Positions 12,320 through 22,000 of a DNA stretch of 64,000 nucleotides are shown here, piece by piece. The translations under genes and the position numbers were made by a program. The stretch lies in contig NZ_FNGI01000001.1 of NCBI RefSeq assembly GCF_900102945.1, forward strand, positions 186,001-250,000. Reading direction: 5' to 3'. The stretch comes from Modicisalibacter muralis. GTDB lineage: Bacteria > Pseudomonadota > Gammaproteobacteria > Pseudomonadales > Halomonadaceae. The notes under the pieces were generated by a model. It was not told the DNA's origin and made no database searches. It saw nothing but the letters and a program-made list of their open reading frames with translations. Numbering within the stretch: the stretch's first letter is position 1; the number at the start of each line of letters is the position of its first letter.

Positions 12320-12432
12320 CGTGCAGCTAATAAGGAAGAGCGGGCGGCGTTGCAACCAGCCGCCGCGCGTCGAGGTCAATGGAACGAGCCGGCCGTAAGT
12401 GGCCACTCGCTGAGTCGAACCAAGGAGAAGGC

Positions 12433-13071
12433 ATGAAACCACTCAAGATGTTGGTAGCGCTGGGCGTGGCATTGCTAATGCCGCTGACGGCGCATGCCGA
12501 TCAAGCGGCGGCAGCACGCCTGACGGATCTACTCGAGCCGCTGCAGACCTACTCGGCCAGTTTCGAGCAGCAGATTCTCGATGGCAGTGGCAACCGCTTG
12601 CAGGAAGCGCAGGGCCAGATGTGGCTATCGCGCCCCGGCAAGTTTCGCTGGGAGGTCGAGGCACCGTATCGCCAGGTAGTGGTTTCCGATGGCGAGAGCG
12701 TCTACCTGTATGACCCCGATCTCGAGCAGGTCAGGGTACAGCCGCTGGACACCCGGGTGACGCACACCCCGGCGCTGTTGTTGTCCGGCAGTACCGACGA
12801 GTTGACCAGTAGCTACAATGTCTCTCGTCAACAACAGGGCGTCACCGAGACCTTCACGTTGATCCCGCAGACGCCCGACACGCTGTTCGAGTCACTCAAG
12901 TTGACGTTCCAGGGCGAGCGACTGAGCATGCTGCAGATGGCCGACAGCATTGGCCAACGCACCGCAATTCGTTTCGATGATGTCGAGATCAATCCCGATC
13001 TCGAAGCCTCGCGCTTTACCTTCGAGGTTCCCGAAGGCGCCGATGTGATTCGCCAGTCACGCGCAAGCTAG
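12433..13071 (+). CDS. lolA: Outer-membrane lipoprotein carrier protein LolA
   Basis: Periplasmic chaperone that carries lipoproteins from LolCDE to LolB. The 212-aa precursor has a signal peptide (MKPLKMLVALGVALLMPLTA) with cleavage likely after AHA. LLEPLQTYSASFEQQILDG and GQMWLSRPGKFRWEVEAPY are LolA blocks. The frame is open from 12379, but the ATG at 12433 has AGGAGA before it and starts at the signal peptide. It lies 113 bases after ftsK in the same direction and converges on rarA across a tandem-repeat spacer. Its stop codon sits in AGCTAGAAG, the same nine bases that carry the rarA stop. Confidence 0.93.
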   Translation: MKPLKMLVALGVALLMPLTAHADQAAAARLTDLLEPLQTYSASFEQQILDGSGNRLQEAQGQMWLSRPGKFRWEVEAPYRQVVVSDGESVYLYDPDLEQVRVQPLDTRVTHTPALLLSGSTDELTSSYNVSRQQQGVTETFTLIPQTPDTLFESLKLTFQGERLSMLQMADSIGQRTAIRFDDVEINPDLEASRFTFEVPEGADVIRQSRAS

Positions 13072-13154
13072 AAGAGCGTCGCTTTGCGGCTGGAAGCAGG
13101 AAGTACGCCGCTTCGCGGCTTGAAGAAAAAACCAAGAGGCGAGAGCATTCTTGG

Positions 13155-13238
13155 CTTCCAGCTTCCAGCTTCCAGCTTCCAGCTTCCAGCTTCCAGCTTC
13201 CAGCTTCCAGCTTCCAGCTTCCAGCTTCCAGCTTCTAG
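13155..13238. repeat. 7-bp tandem repeat (CTTCCAG)x12 between lolA and rarA
   Basis: Eleven exact CTTCCAG units (13155-13231) are followed by one CTTCTAG variant (13232-13238). The CTA of that variant is the rarA stop codon on the minus strand. Between lolA and the array lie two degenerate relatives (about 13080-13098 and 13111-13128) built around GCGGCT(G/T)GAAG. This is a simple intergenic VNTR rather than a CRISPR, because there are no spacers. Confidence 0.95.
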
Positions 13239-14575
13239 CTTTTGTCCTTGTCCGCCTGGGCGTCCAGCTCGGCGCGGTAGTCGAGCATCTGCTTGAAGCG
13301 CTTTTCTTGGCCGTATTCGCTGGGCTTGAAGAAGGTTGCGTGCGCCGTGGCCTCGGGCCAGCAGTCATGCGCGCTGCCGGCCGGGTAGCCGTGCGGTTCG
13401 TGGTGCGCGTAGCGGTAGCCTTCGCCATGCCCCAGCGAGGCCATCAATTTGGTGGGCGCATTGCGCAAGTAAATCGGCACCTCGAGGTCGGGGTGTTCGG
13501 CAACGAAGCGCTGGGCGCCTTTCCAGGCCTGATCGATGGCATTGCTCTTGGGGGCGACCGCCAGATGAATCGTGGCGTGGGCGATGGCGCGCTGGCCTTC
13601 GTAGTCGCCCAGGCGCAGGTAGGCGTCCCAGGCTGCCATCACCAGCGGCAGGGCGCGCGGCTCGGCGTTGCCGACGTCCTCCGAGGCGATCGCCGCCAGG
13701 CGGCGGATCACGTCCAGCGGATCGCCGCCACCCTGCATGAATTGCGCCATGTACAGCAGCGCCGCATCGGGGCGCGACGAGCGCACCGACTTGTGAATGG
13801 CCGAGAGCAGGTCGTAGTAATGATCGCCCTGCTTGTCGAAGGCGCTGGCCCGGTGGCCGATCACTTCATGCAGCACCGTCTTGTCCAGTCGCTCGCCTTC
13901 ACCCTCGGGCTGGGTGAAATCGCAGGCGGTTTCCAGCAGACCCAGGGCGCGCCGGGCATCACCCGAGCTGGCGCGAGCGAGCATGCCCAGCACCTCGTCG
14001 TTGACCTGGATGTCACGGCTGCCCAGGCCACGCGCGCCGTCGTCCAGGGCGCGGCGCATGACCTCGATCAGTTCGTCCTCATCGAGTTTCTTGAGCACGT
14101 AAACGCGGGCTCGCGAGAGCAGCGCCGAATTGACTTCGAACGATGGGTTCTCGGTGGTCGCGCCGATCAGCGTTAGCAGCCCCGACTCGACATGGGGCAG
14201 CAAGGCATCCTGCTGACTCTTGTTGAGCCGGTGAATTTCGTCGAGAAACAGCACGGTGGGGCGGTCCTGACCCTGCGACGCGCGTGCCCGCTCCACGGCG
14301 GCACGGATTTCCTTGACGCCGGCCATCACCGCCGACATATGCTCCAACTGGGCGCTCGACGCCTCGGCGAGAATCTCCGCCAGGGTGGTCTTGCCGACGC
14401 CTGGCGGCCCCCACAGGATCATCGATCGTAATGTGCCGCTATCGGCCATGTGGCGTAGTGGCTTGCCAGGGCCGACCAGCGCCTGCTGCCCGACATAGTC
14501 GTCCAGATGCTGGGGGCGCATGCGAAAGGCCAGGGGAGCGCTGTCTTGCTGGGCATGCTGACTGAATAGATCCAT
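13235..14575 (-). CDS. rarA: Replication-associated recombination protein A (RarA/MgsA AAA+ ATPase)
   Basis: Clamp-loader-like AAA+ ATPase acting at stalled forks with RecA and SSB. The 446-aa protein (E. coli 447) begins [21 protein letters not shown] and has Walker [10 protein letters not shown], Walker [21 protein letters not shown] and sensor 1 [13 protein letters not shown]. The C-terminal tetramerisation domain is complete. An upstream in-frame extension to 14674 exists but lacks family similarity. The stop codon is embedded in the last unit of the 7-bp tandem repeat, so a one-unit slip at that end could change the stop context. Confidence 0.95.
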   Translation of the reverse strand: MDLFSQHAQQDSAPLAFRMRPQHLDDYVGQQALVGPGKPLRHMADSGTLRSMILWGPPGVGKTTLAEILAEASSAQLEHMSAVMAGVKEIRAAVERARASQGQDRPTVLFLDEIHRLNKSQQDALLPHVESGLLTLIGATTENPSFEVNSALLSRARVYVLKKLDEDELIEVMRRALDDGARGLGSRDIQVNDEVLGMLARASSGDARRALGLLETACDFTQPEGEGERLDKTVLHEVIGHRASAFDKQGDHYYDLLSAIHKSVRSSRPDAALLYMAQFMQGGGDPLDVIRRLAAIASEDVGNAEPRALPLVMAAWDAYLRLGDYEGQRAIAHATIHLAVAPKSNAIDQAWKGAQRFVAEHPDLEVPIYLRNAPTKLMASLGHGEGYRYAHHEPHGYPAGSAHDCWPEATAHATFFKPSEYGQEKRFKQMLDYRAELDAQADKDKS

Positions 14576-14823
14576 GATGTCCCGGCTCGTATGAAAGAAA
14601 AAATGCATGTAACGTGTCAATACAACGGGCGTAATGGCCTGGTAACCACTAGGGTTAAACATTTGGGGCGTCACGCGAGCGGCGCTCCGACCGTCGACCC
14701 TTCATTGGCGGCCCAGGGTCATGTCATGTTGGGCCGCGAGCGAATCGAAGTGTCAGCCTACACTAGGGAATATAGAACGGCGTGCCCCTGTTAGGCCCAT
14801 CTCAAGCGGAGGAGGCTCTCACC

Positions 14824-15375
14824 ATGCCCATGCTGACCCAATTGCGTCGGGATCATGCCAACATGGCGCGGCTGCTGCACGTGCTGTCCCTCAAACACAA
14901 GACACTCGATGCTGGCGAGCGTCCCGACTTCCAGTTGATCCGGGAAGTCGTCGACTACATTCTCGACTATATGAGCGGTTTCACCATACCGCTGGAGCGT
15001 GTCTGCGGTGAGCATCTTACCGCGAAAGCCCCCGAGGCCGGCGGCCTGAGTCACCGCTTGGCCAGTGATTATCATGACCTCAACGAGCGTCTCAAGCGGC
15101 TGTCGCAGGATCTCGACATGATCCTGATGGATGCCGTGGTGCCCATGGATCGCTTCGCCCACGATCTCAAGGCCTATCTGGATTCCCACCGTGCTTATCT
15201 TCGCGCCGAGCGTGAAGAGTTATTCCCATTGATTAGCGAGCACTTCGACGACGATGACCTCAAGCGGCTCGCCGAAGAACTGCCGGAAGGCGCCGAAGCC
15301 AAGCTGAATCGCCTACAGGAAGCGTACCCTGAACTCTATGCCGAATTTCGTGACGCTCCCTCGCCCTTTGCCTGA
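14824..15375 (+). CDS. Hemerythrin-like four-helix protein with altered iron ligands
   Basis: A 183-aa helical protein starting MPMLTQLRRDHANM after a strong GGAGG site. His11, the H-D-L at 84-86 and HRAYLRAEREELFP (His122, Glu129, Glu130) match hemerythrin HHE ligand positions. Family members normally have F-H-H-P-x-E in the second helix; here the residues are FTIPLE (53-58), so the paired histidines are absent while Glu58 is kept. It may bind one iron, another metal or none, and the role is unknown. Related proteins are studied in oxygen, NO or iron-sulfur repair contexts. It appears monocistronic. Confidence 0.75.
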   Translation: MPMLTQLRRDHANMARLLHVLSLKHKTLDAGERPDFQLIREVVDYILDYMSGFTIPLERVCGEHLTAKAPEAGGLSHRLASDYHDLNERLKRLSQDLDMILMDAVVPMDRFAHDLKAYLDSHRAYLRAEREELFPLISEHFDDDDLKRLAEELPEGAEAKLNRLQEAYPELYAEFRDAPSPFA

Positions 15376-15452
15376 TCGTGTGTCGTGTCCCCAGGACGCC
15401 CGACGGGGTTCGTTGTAAACATTCCGACCGTCGATTGTAGAGGAGACGCAGC

Positions 15453-15803
15453 ATGGACCAATTCACGGGCGGTTGCCTGTGCGGCAACGTCCGAATTGTG
15501 GCCTCGGGACTCCCGTACCGGGTCGGCCTTTGTCACTGTCTCGACTGCCGCAAGCATCATGGGGCCCTTTTTTTCGCCGCCGCGGTGTTCCCTCGGGATG
15601 CGGTGACGATCGATGGCGAAACACGCGACTACGCCGGGCGGTTTTTCTGCCCCCGCTGCGGCTCTTCCGTTTTCGCACGCAGCGCAGACGAAATCGAAGT
15701 GCACCTGGGATCCCTGGATGCCCCTGACCAACTGATGCCAACCTACGAAAGCTGGATCGTTCGTCGCGAGTCCTGGTTGCCGCCGTTTCCGCTCACGAGA
15801 TGA
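15453..15803 (+). CDS. GFA / CENP-V family zinc protein
   Basis: A 116-aa single-domain protein with the three zinc motifs of the GFA (formaldehyde-activating-like, Mss4-like) fold: GCLCGNVR (7-14), CHCLDCRKHHG (27-37) and FCPRCGS (65-71). Members are annotated as glutathione-dependent formaldehyde-activating enzymes, but most have no proven substrate, so I assign only the family. GAGGAG precedes the ATG. It stands alone between the hemerythrin-like gene and a LysR gene, with a likely terminator just after it. Confidence 0.88.
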   Translation: MDQFTGGCLCGNVRIVASGLPYRVGLCHCLDCRKHHGALFFAAAVFPRDAVTIDGETRDYAGRFFCPRCGSSVFARSADEIEVHLGSLDAPDQLMPTYESWIVRRESWLPPFPLTR

Positions 15804-15810
15804 TACGAGC

Positions 15811-15833
15811 GCGACCGTGACGCCACGGGTCGC
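15811..15833 (+). terminator. Probable terminator after the GFA gene
   Basis: GCGACCGTG and CAC-G-GGTCGC form a 9-bp stem with one bulged G and an ACGC loop, followed by CTTTGAG. The T-tract is short, so strength is uncertain. Confidence 0.45.
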
Positions 15834-15950
15834 TTTGAGGAGTAGGTGGCAGCCGGCCCAATTGGATAAGGCTTGCCCACCGCGCGAGTCACCGCGAGCT
15901 AGGGTAGAATGCGCTCCAACGTGAAGCCAATGTGAAGCGCAGGAGAGGCA

Positions 15951-16844
15951 ATGGATCGGCTACAGGCGATGCGCATCTTTCGTGCCGTGGTCGAGGCGGG
16001 CAGCTTCGCTGGCGGTGCGCGCAAGCTGGGGCTGTCCAACGCCATGGTCAGCAAGCAGGTGGCGCGCCTCGAGGCGCTGCTCGGGGTGCGCCTGTTGACC
16101 CGCACCACGCGGCGCCTGCAACTCACCGCCGAGGGTGAACGTTATCTCAAGGGCGCGGCGCAACTGCTCGACGAACTACACGAGCTCGAGGCCGGTCTGG
16201 GTGAGCAGCGCGGCGAGATTCGCGGCCGGCTGCGGCTCTCGGCGCCGTTGGATTTCGGCGTGCGCGAACTGATGCCGGCGCTGCAGGCCTTCGAACGGGC
16301 GCACCCGGCGGTTCAGCTCGAGGTGATGCTGGAGGATCGCCGTGTCGATCCGCTGGCCGAGGATTTCGATCTGGTGGTGCGGGTCGGCAACCTCGAAGAT
16401 TCGAGCCTGATCGCGCGACGGCTGATGTCGATGTCGATGCATGTGTATGCCGCGCCGAGCTATCTGGAACAGCATGGCGTACCGCATCATCCCGACGCGT
16501 TGCGCGACCACCGTTGCCTGCATTACAGCCTGCAGCGCGAAGGGCCCAGCTGGAGCTTCATGGTCGACGGTAAATTGCAGCGCTTTCGCTTTCACCCGGT
16601 GCTGACCTGTAACAACGGGCGGGCGCTGGTCGAGGCGGCCGTGCGCGGCATGGGGCTGGTTTACAAGCCGGCGTTCCTGGGCGAGCCGGAGGTGGCTCAC
16701 GGACGATTGGTGCGGGTGCTGGAACCCTTCGTGATACCCCCGGTGGGCGTGCATTTGCTGTACGCCGAGCGTGAATTGATTCCGGCGCGCCTGCGGGCCC
16801 TGGTCGAGACGTTGCGCGATTACTTTCACAAGGGAGACCGATGA
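15951..16844 (+). CDS. LysR-family transcriptional regulator
   Basis: A 297-aa LTTR. The N-terminal winged helix runs from MDRLQAMRIFRAVVEAGSFA to LTRTTRRLQLTAEGE (residues 1-65), followed by a coiled linker and a periplasmic-binding-type effector domain (about 90-295). It resembles the CrgA/DsdC-like group with a VRVGNLEDSSLIARRL segment. The ribosome site is AGGAGAG. Its TGA overlaps the murI ATG by four bases, so translation is likely coupled. No target is evident, since no metabolic operon diverges from it. Confidence 0.9.
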   Translation: MDRLQAMRIFRAVVEAGSFAGGARKLGLSNAMVSKQVARLEALLGVRLLTRTTRRLQLTAEGERYLKGAAQLLDELHELEAGLGEQRGEIRGRLRLSAPLDFGVRELMPALQAFERAHPAVQLEVMLEDRRVDPLAEDFDLVVRVGNLEDSSLIARRLMSMSMHVYAAPSYLEQHGVPHHPDALRDHRCLHYSLQREGPSWSFMVDGKLQRFRFHPVLTCNNGRALVEAAVRGMGLVYKPAFLGEPEVAHGRLVRVLEPFVIPPVGVHLLYAERELIPARLRALVETLRDYFHKGDR

Positions 16845-17650
16845 GCGGCCCGATCCTGCTGTTCGATTCTGGCGTCGGCGGCCTGTCGGTGGCGGCGGCG
16901 TTGCGCGCCCGGCTGCCGGGGGCGGCACTGGCCTACGTTTGCGATAATGCCATGTTGCCTTATGGCACCAAGCCCGATGACTGGCTGGTGATGCGCATTG
17001 CCGATGTGTGTTGCGCGGCAGTCGAGGCGAGCGGCGCCAGTGCATTGGTCGTCGCTTGCAATACCGCCAGCACCTTGGCACTGCGCGAACTGCGTGAACG
17101 GCTAACGATCCCGGTGATCGGCACCGTGCCCGCCATCAAGCCGGCGGTTGCGGCATCGCGCTCGGGCACCTTCGGACTGTTGGCGACGTCCGCCACCGTG
17201 CACCGCCCCTATACCGAGGCGTTGATTCGCGAGTTCGCCGCGCATTGCCGGGTGGTTCGCGTTGCCGCCGATGGACTGGTCGCGCAGGCCGAGCGCGCGC
17301 AGGCGGGTGGCGCACTGGATTCGCAAGTGTTGGCGGCCGAACTGGCAGCGCTGTGGGCAGAGCCGACGCTCGATACCGTGGTATTGGGTTGCACGCATTT
17401 CCCGCTGCTCGCCGAATCACTCAATGCCTGTGCGCCAAGGCCGATTACCTGGATCGATTCGGGCGAGGCCATCGCCCGACGCGTGGCCAGCGTCGTCGCT
17501 TCGCCGGCGCCGGCCAGCGGCGCGGGACCGGCTTGGGCGACATCGCCCGATAAGGGGCTGGTCACGGCATTGGCGCGCTATGGCTTTGCCGCGCCCCGGC
17601 AGTTGGCGGGCGTCGATTCGTCAGCCAAATCCCGTGCGATGTCGCGCTGA
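16841..17650 (+). CDS. murI: Glutamate racemase
   Basis: Makes D-glutamate for peptidoglycan. The 269-aa protein has FDSGVGGLSV (Asp9, Ser10), PYGTKP, VACNTAS with catalytic Cys73 and LGCTHFPLL with the second catalytic Cys184. The start ATG is part of the overlapping ATGA with the LysR stop, preceded by GGGAGA. Its final 25 residues are variable, as in other MurI. It is followed at 59 bases by trmA on the same strand. Confidence 0.95.
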   Translation: MSGPILLFDSGVGGLSVAAALRARLPGAALAYVCDNAMLPYGTKPDDWLVMRIADVCCAAVEASGASALVVACNTASTLALRELRERLTIPVIGTVPAIKPAVAASRSGTFGLLATSATVHRPYTEALIREFAAHCRVVRVAADGLVAQAERAQAGGALDSQVLAAELAALWAEPTLDTVVLGCTHFPLLAESLNACAPRPITWIDSGEAIARRVASVVASPAPASGAGPAWATSPDKGLVTALARYGFAAPRQLAGVDSSAKSRAMSR

Positions 17651-17709
17651 GCGTGACTGTTATTCTGGTCGGTTGAACTCATCATCTTTTGGCAAGGAAA
17701 CGAAATTTC

Positions 17710-18813
17710 GTGGTCGTACCCGTCGTCGAACCGCAGCATTATCAGGCCCAACTGGAGGCCAAGCGCGAGCGCATTACCGCGCGCTTTGCGCACCTCGCAC
17801 CGCCGGCGCTGGAGGTTTACCCTTCGCCGCCCAGCCATTACCGGATGCGCGCCGAATTTCGTGTCTGGCACGAGGGCGACGATCTTTTCTACGCGATGTT
17901 CGAGGTCGACCCCAGTGATCCCAAGAACAAGACGATCGTGCGCCTCGATCAGTTTCCGGTGGCGAGCCAACGCATCAATGAGTTGATGCCACGCTTGATC
18001 GAGGCGATTCGCGACAATACCGTGCTGCGTCGCAAGCTGTTCCAGGCCGAGTTTCTCACCACGCTATCCGGCGAGGCGTTGATCACGCTGATCTATCATC
18101 GCCAACTCGACGAAACCTGGGAGACGGAGGCGCGCGCGTTGCAGGCACGCCTCGGCGCCTCGATCATCGGCCGGGCCCGCAAACAGCGCCGGCTGCTCGA
18201 GCGCGATCATGTCTGTGAGCGCCTCAAGGTGGATGGCCGCGAGCTTGTCTATCAGCAAGTGGAGGGCAGCTTCACCCAGCCCAATGCCGAGATCAATCGG
18301 GCGATGCTGAGCTGGGCGCGAGAGGTGACCCGCGACAGCCAGAACGGCGACCTGGTCGAATTGTATTGCGGTAACGGTAATTTCACTGTGGCACTGGCCG
18401 AGAACTTCCGCCGCGTGCTGGCTACCGAAATATCGCGCACCTCGGTGGCCTCGGCCAACGTCAATCTAAAGGCCAACACCATCGATAACGCCGTGGTGGC
18501 GAGGATGTCGGCCGAGGAGTTCGCCGAAGCACTGGTCGGCGAAAAGGGCGGGCGACGGGTCGTGGACATGGCGCTTGACGATTACGTCCTCACCACCGTG
18601 CTGGTCGACCCGCCGCGCGCCGGGCTCGACGCGCCCAGTTGCGAGCGGCTGCGCGATTACGCGCGGATCGTTTATATCTCCTGCAACCCCGAAACGCTGG
18701 CTGGCAACCTCGAGCAGTTGGCCGACACGCATGCCATTACGCGCTTTGCGCTATTCGATCAGTTCCCCTGGACCGATCATTGCGAATGCGGGGTACTGCT
18801 GGAAAAGCGCTGA
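17710..18813 (+). CDS. trmA: tRNA (uracil-5-)-methyltransferase TrmA
   Basis: Makes m5U54 (ribothymidine) in the T-loop of tRNA using SAM. The 367-aa protein is co-linear with E. coli TrmA: the SAM motif LVELYCGNGNFTVAL, DPPRAGLD and the nucleophile Cys325 in ISCNPETL (E. coli Cys324). I chose the GTG at 17710, with AAGGAAA nine bases upstream; a TTG at 17689 is in frame but has no ribosome site. It lies 59 bases after murI. The last residues (DHCECGVLLEKR) hold the usual catalytic base Glu region. Confidence 0.95.
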   Translation: MVVPVVEPQHYQAQLEAKRERITARFAHLAPPALEVYPSPPSHYRMRAEFRVWHEGDDLFYAMFEVDPSDPKNKTIVRLDQFPVASQRINELMPRLIEAIRDNTVLRRKLFQAEFLTTLSGEALITLIYHRQLDETWETEARALQARLGASIIGRARKQRRLLERDHVCERLKVDGRELVYQQVEGSFTQPNAEINRAMLSWAREVTRDSQNGDLVELYCGNGNFTVALAENFRRVLATEISRTSVASANVNLKANTIDNAVVARMSAEEFAEALVGEKGGRRVVDMALDDYVLTTVLVDPPRAGLDAPSCERLRDYARIVYISCNPETLAGNLEQLADTHAITRFALFDQFPWTDHCECGVLLEKR

Positions 18814-18839
18814 CTCGCATCTATATGCGACCTTGGTTG

Positions 18840-18940
18840 TAGCTTGTAAGCTAATGTCAATAGCCAATGCGCAACTGACATGCTCCATGAGGAAAGCGGC
18901 ATGACGATAGGGTCGCCAGGGTGAGCTAGAGTAAGCTCAC
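18840..18940. promoter_or_regulatory. Two inverted repeats in the trmA-gdhB spacer
   Basis: TAGCTT-GT-AAGCTA (18840-18853) is a near-palindrome, too tight to fold as a hairpin and more like a protein-binding site. GTGAGCT-AGAGTA-AGCTCAC (18921-18940) is a perfect 7-bp inverted repeat without a T-tract. Both lie upstream of the glutamate dehydrogenase gene and could be operators; no regulator is known from the sequence. Confidence 0.35.
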
Positions 18941-19019
18941 GGGCAGCGCGATCGAGTGCATCGCGCATTGGACATCCCCTCCGGTCGCAGTCGGCGACCG
19001 GGCGCAGCCGAGGTGATTG

Positions 19020-22000
19020 ATGCAACACGTCGCAATCGATGGCAAACAGGAATTTCTTGCCCAGCTTCGCGAGCAACTCACGAAGCGCCTTCCACAGGAT
19101 AAGGTGAAGGCGATTGCCTCCTTCGCCGAGGATTTCTACGCAAGCGCCCCCTTCGAGGATCTCTCCGAACGTCCCCTCGATGACATTTATGGCGCGACGC
19201 TGACCGTGTGGCACTTCATGCAACAGCATGATCCGCGCCAGCCCAAGGTCGCGGTCACCAATCCCGATTTCGAAAAGCATGGCTGGCAGTCGTCGCACAC
19301 GGTGATCGGCGTATTGCACGAGGATATGCCGTTCCTGGTCGATTCGGTGCGCATCGAACTCAATCGGCGTGGCATTACCGTGCATGCCATCCATAACGCC
19401 GTGTTGGCCGTGAAACGTGACAGCGAGCATCGCATCGAGCGCGTGACATCGGTCAAGGCCAAGAATGCCCCGCGATCGCGGGAGTCGATGATCGTCATCG
19501 AGATCGACCGTCACTCCGACCCCGCCGTGCTGGCGGATATTGAAACCAGCCTGCGCGAGGTGCTGGTCGACGTGCGAACGGCGGTCAGCGATTTCGAGCC
19601 GATGCGCGATAAGGTCTGTGCTGCACTCGAGGAGCTCAAGGCCACACGCCCCAAGCAAGTCGATGCGTCTGTCCACGAAGAAGCGGTGGCCTTCCTCGAG
19701 TGGCTGCTCAACGATAACTTTACGTTCCTCGGCTACGACGAGTACGACATCATCGCCAAGAAGGGCCAAGACGAGTTGCGTCCGGTAGAGGGCAGCGAGT
19801 TGGGAGTGTTCCGGCTCGGCCAGCCGCGTTATCGCGAGCGAATTCGCAACGACAAGGGGGTCGATGGCGATAATTACGTGCTGATCCCCGAGCTGCTGTC
19901 GTTCGCCAAGAGCGCCTACCATTCGCGGGTGCATCGCCCGGCCTATCCCGATTACATTTCCATCGATCGTTACGACGACAAGGGCAAGGTGATCGGCGAG
20001 CGCCGCTTTTTGGGGCTGTACGCCTCGACGGTCTACAACGACTCGCCGCGCCATGTGCCGGTACTGCGCAAGAAGATCCAAGCGGTGATGGATGCCTCGG
20101 GTTTCAATCCCAAGGGGCATAACGGCAAGCTGCTGATGCAGATTCTCGAAGTCTATCCGCGCGACGATCTGTTTCAGATAGACACCGATGAGCTATCGCG
20201 CACTGCCTTGGGCATCCTGAATATTCGCGAGCGCCGCCGGGTGCGTCTGTTCGTGCGCGAGGATCGTTTCGGGCGCTTCTATTCCTGCCTGGTGTTCGTG
20301 CCGCGCGATGTGTTCTCCACCGATTTGCGCGTGCGTATCCAGAATCTGTTATGCGACGAGCTCGATGCGACCTTCGGTGATTTCAATACCTATCTGTCGG
20401 AGTCGGTGCTGGCGCGTATCCAGTTCATCTTGCGCTTCAACGGCGAGACGCCGGTCGAATACGACCTGCGCAAGATCGAGAAGAAGATCGCTACCCTGTC
20501 GCGTAGCTGGCGCGACGATTTGCACAGCGCGATGATCGAGGGCTTTGGCGAAGAACAAGCCAATCACCTGATGAGCCACTATCATGATGCCTTTCCTGGC
20601 AGCTATCGCGACGATTTCACGGCACGCACGGCGGTCTACGACATTCATCACCTTAGCGAGGTCGATGAAAGCACGCCGCTGTCGCTGAGCCTCTACCGAC
20701 TGGTGGAAGAGGACGAGGACGGCATCAAGATCAAGCTGTTTCATGGCGATCAGCCGATTCCGCTGTCCGATGTGTTGCCGGTCATGGAGAACCTGGGGCT
20801 GCGCGTGCTCACCGAACGGCCGTATGGCATCCTGCGCGACGATCGCGAATTCTGGATACACGACTTCACGCTGGAGCATCACGCCAACGAGATCGTCAAC
20901 CTGCAGGAGATGCGCGAGACCTTCGTCGATGCCTTCAAGCGTATCTGGGCCGGCGATGCCGAAAACGACCCGTTCAACCGTCTGGTCATCGGTGCCAACC
21001 TGACCTGGCGCGAGGTCGCCATGTTGCGCGGCTATGCGCGTTACCTGAAGCAGGTTCGCTTTGGTCTGTCGCAGTTGTACATAGCCAATACGTTATCCAG
21101 CCATGCGGAGATCACCCGTGAGCTGGTGGCGCTGTTCGAGTTGCGTTTCGACCCCGAGCAACAGCAACGCGACAGCGAGGTCGAGGCCTGCGTCGAGCGT
21201 ATCAACAAGCAGCTCGACGACGTGGCCAGTCTCAACGACGACCTGCTGCTACGGCGCTATATCGACCTGATCCAAGCCACGCTGCGTACCAATTACTATC
21301 AGACCGACGCTGACGGCGAGTTCAAGGACTACATTGCCTTCAAGCTCGACCCGACCCTGGTTCCCGAAATGCCCAAGCCTCGGCCGAAGTACGAAATCTT
21401 CGTGTATTCGCCGCGTTTCGAAGGCGTGCATCTGCGCGGCGGCAAGGTCGCGCGTGGCGGGTTGCGTTGGTCGGATCGTCACGAGGATTTCCGTACCGAG
21501 GTGCTGGGTCTGGTCAAGGCTCAGCAGGTCAAGAACGCCGTCATCGTGCCGGTCGGCGCCAAGGGCGGTTTCGTTTGCAAGCGCATACCGGAAAACGCCG
21601 ACCGCGATACCCGGCAACAGGAAGGTATTGCCTGCTATCGGCTGTTCATTCGTGCGCTGCTCGATGTCACCGACAACCTCGAGAGCGGCGACATCGTCGT
21701 GCCGCCAGCCGTGGTGCGTCACGACGATGACGACCCCTACCTGGTGGTTGCCGCCGACAAGGGCACTGCGACTTTCTCCGACATCGCCAACGAGATATCG
21801 CTCGAGTACGGCCACTGGCTGGGCGACGCTTTCGCCTCGGGGGGCGCCAACGGCTACGACCATAAGAAGATGGGCATTACCGCACGCGGTGCCTGGGAGT
21901 CGGTCAAGCGCCATTTCCGCGAATTGGGTGTCGACACCCAGAAGGACGAATTCAGCGTGGTCGGCATCGGCGACATGGCCGGCGACGTGTTCGGCAACGG

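Noticed and set aside
13155-13238. Possible CRISPR or minisatellite-coding region
   Set aside because: The units are contiguous 7-mers without spacers. The frames reading SFQLPAS-type repeats have no start signal.
18777-20120. 447-codon open frame antisense to the NAD-glutamate dehydrogenase gene
   Set aside because: It opposes a conserved catalytic protein and has no start signal.
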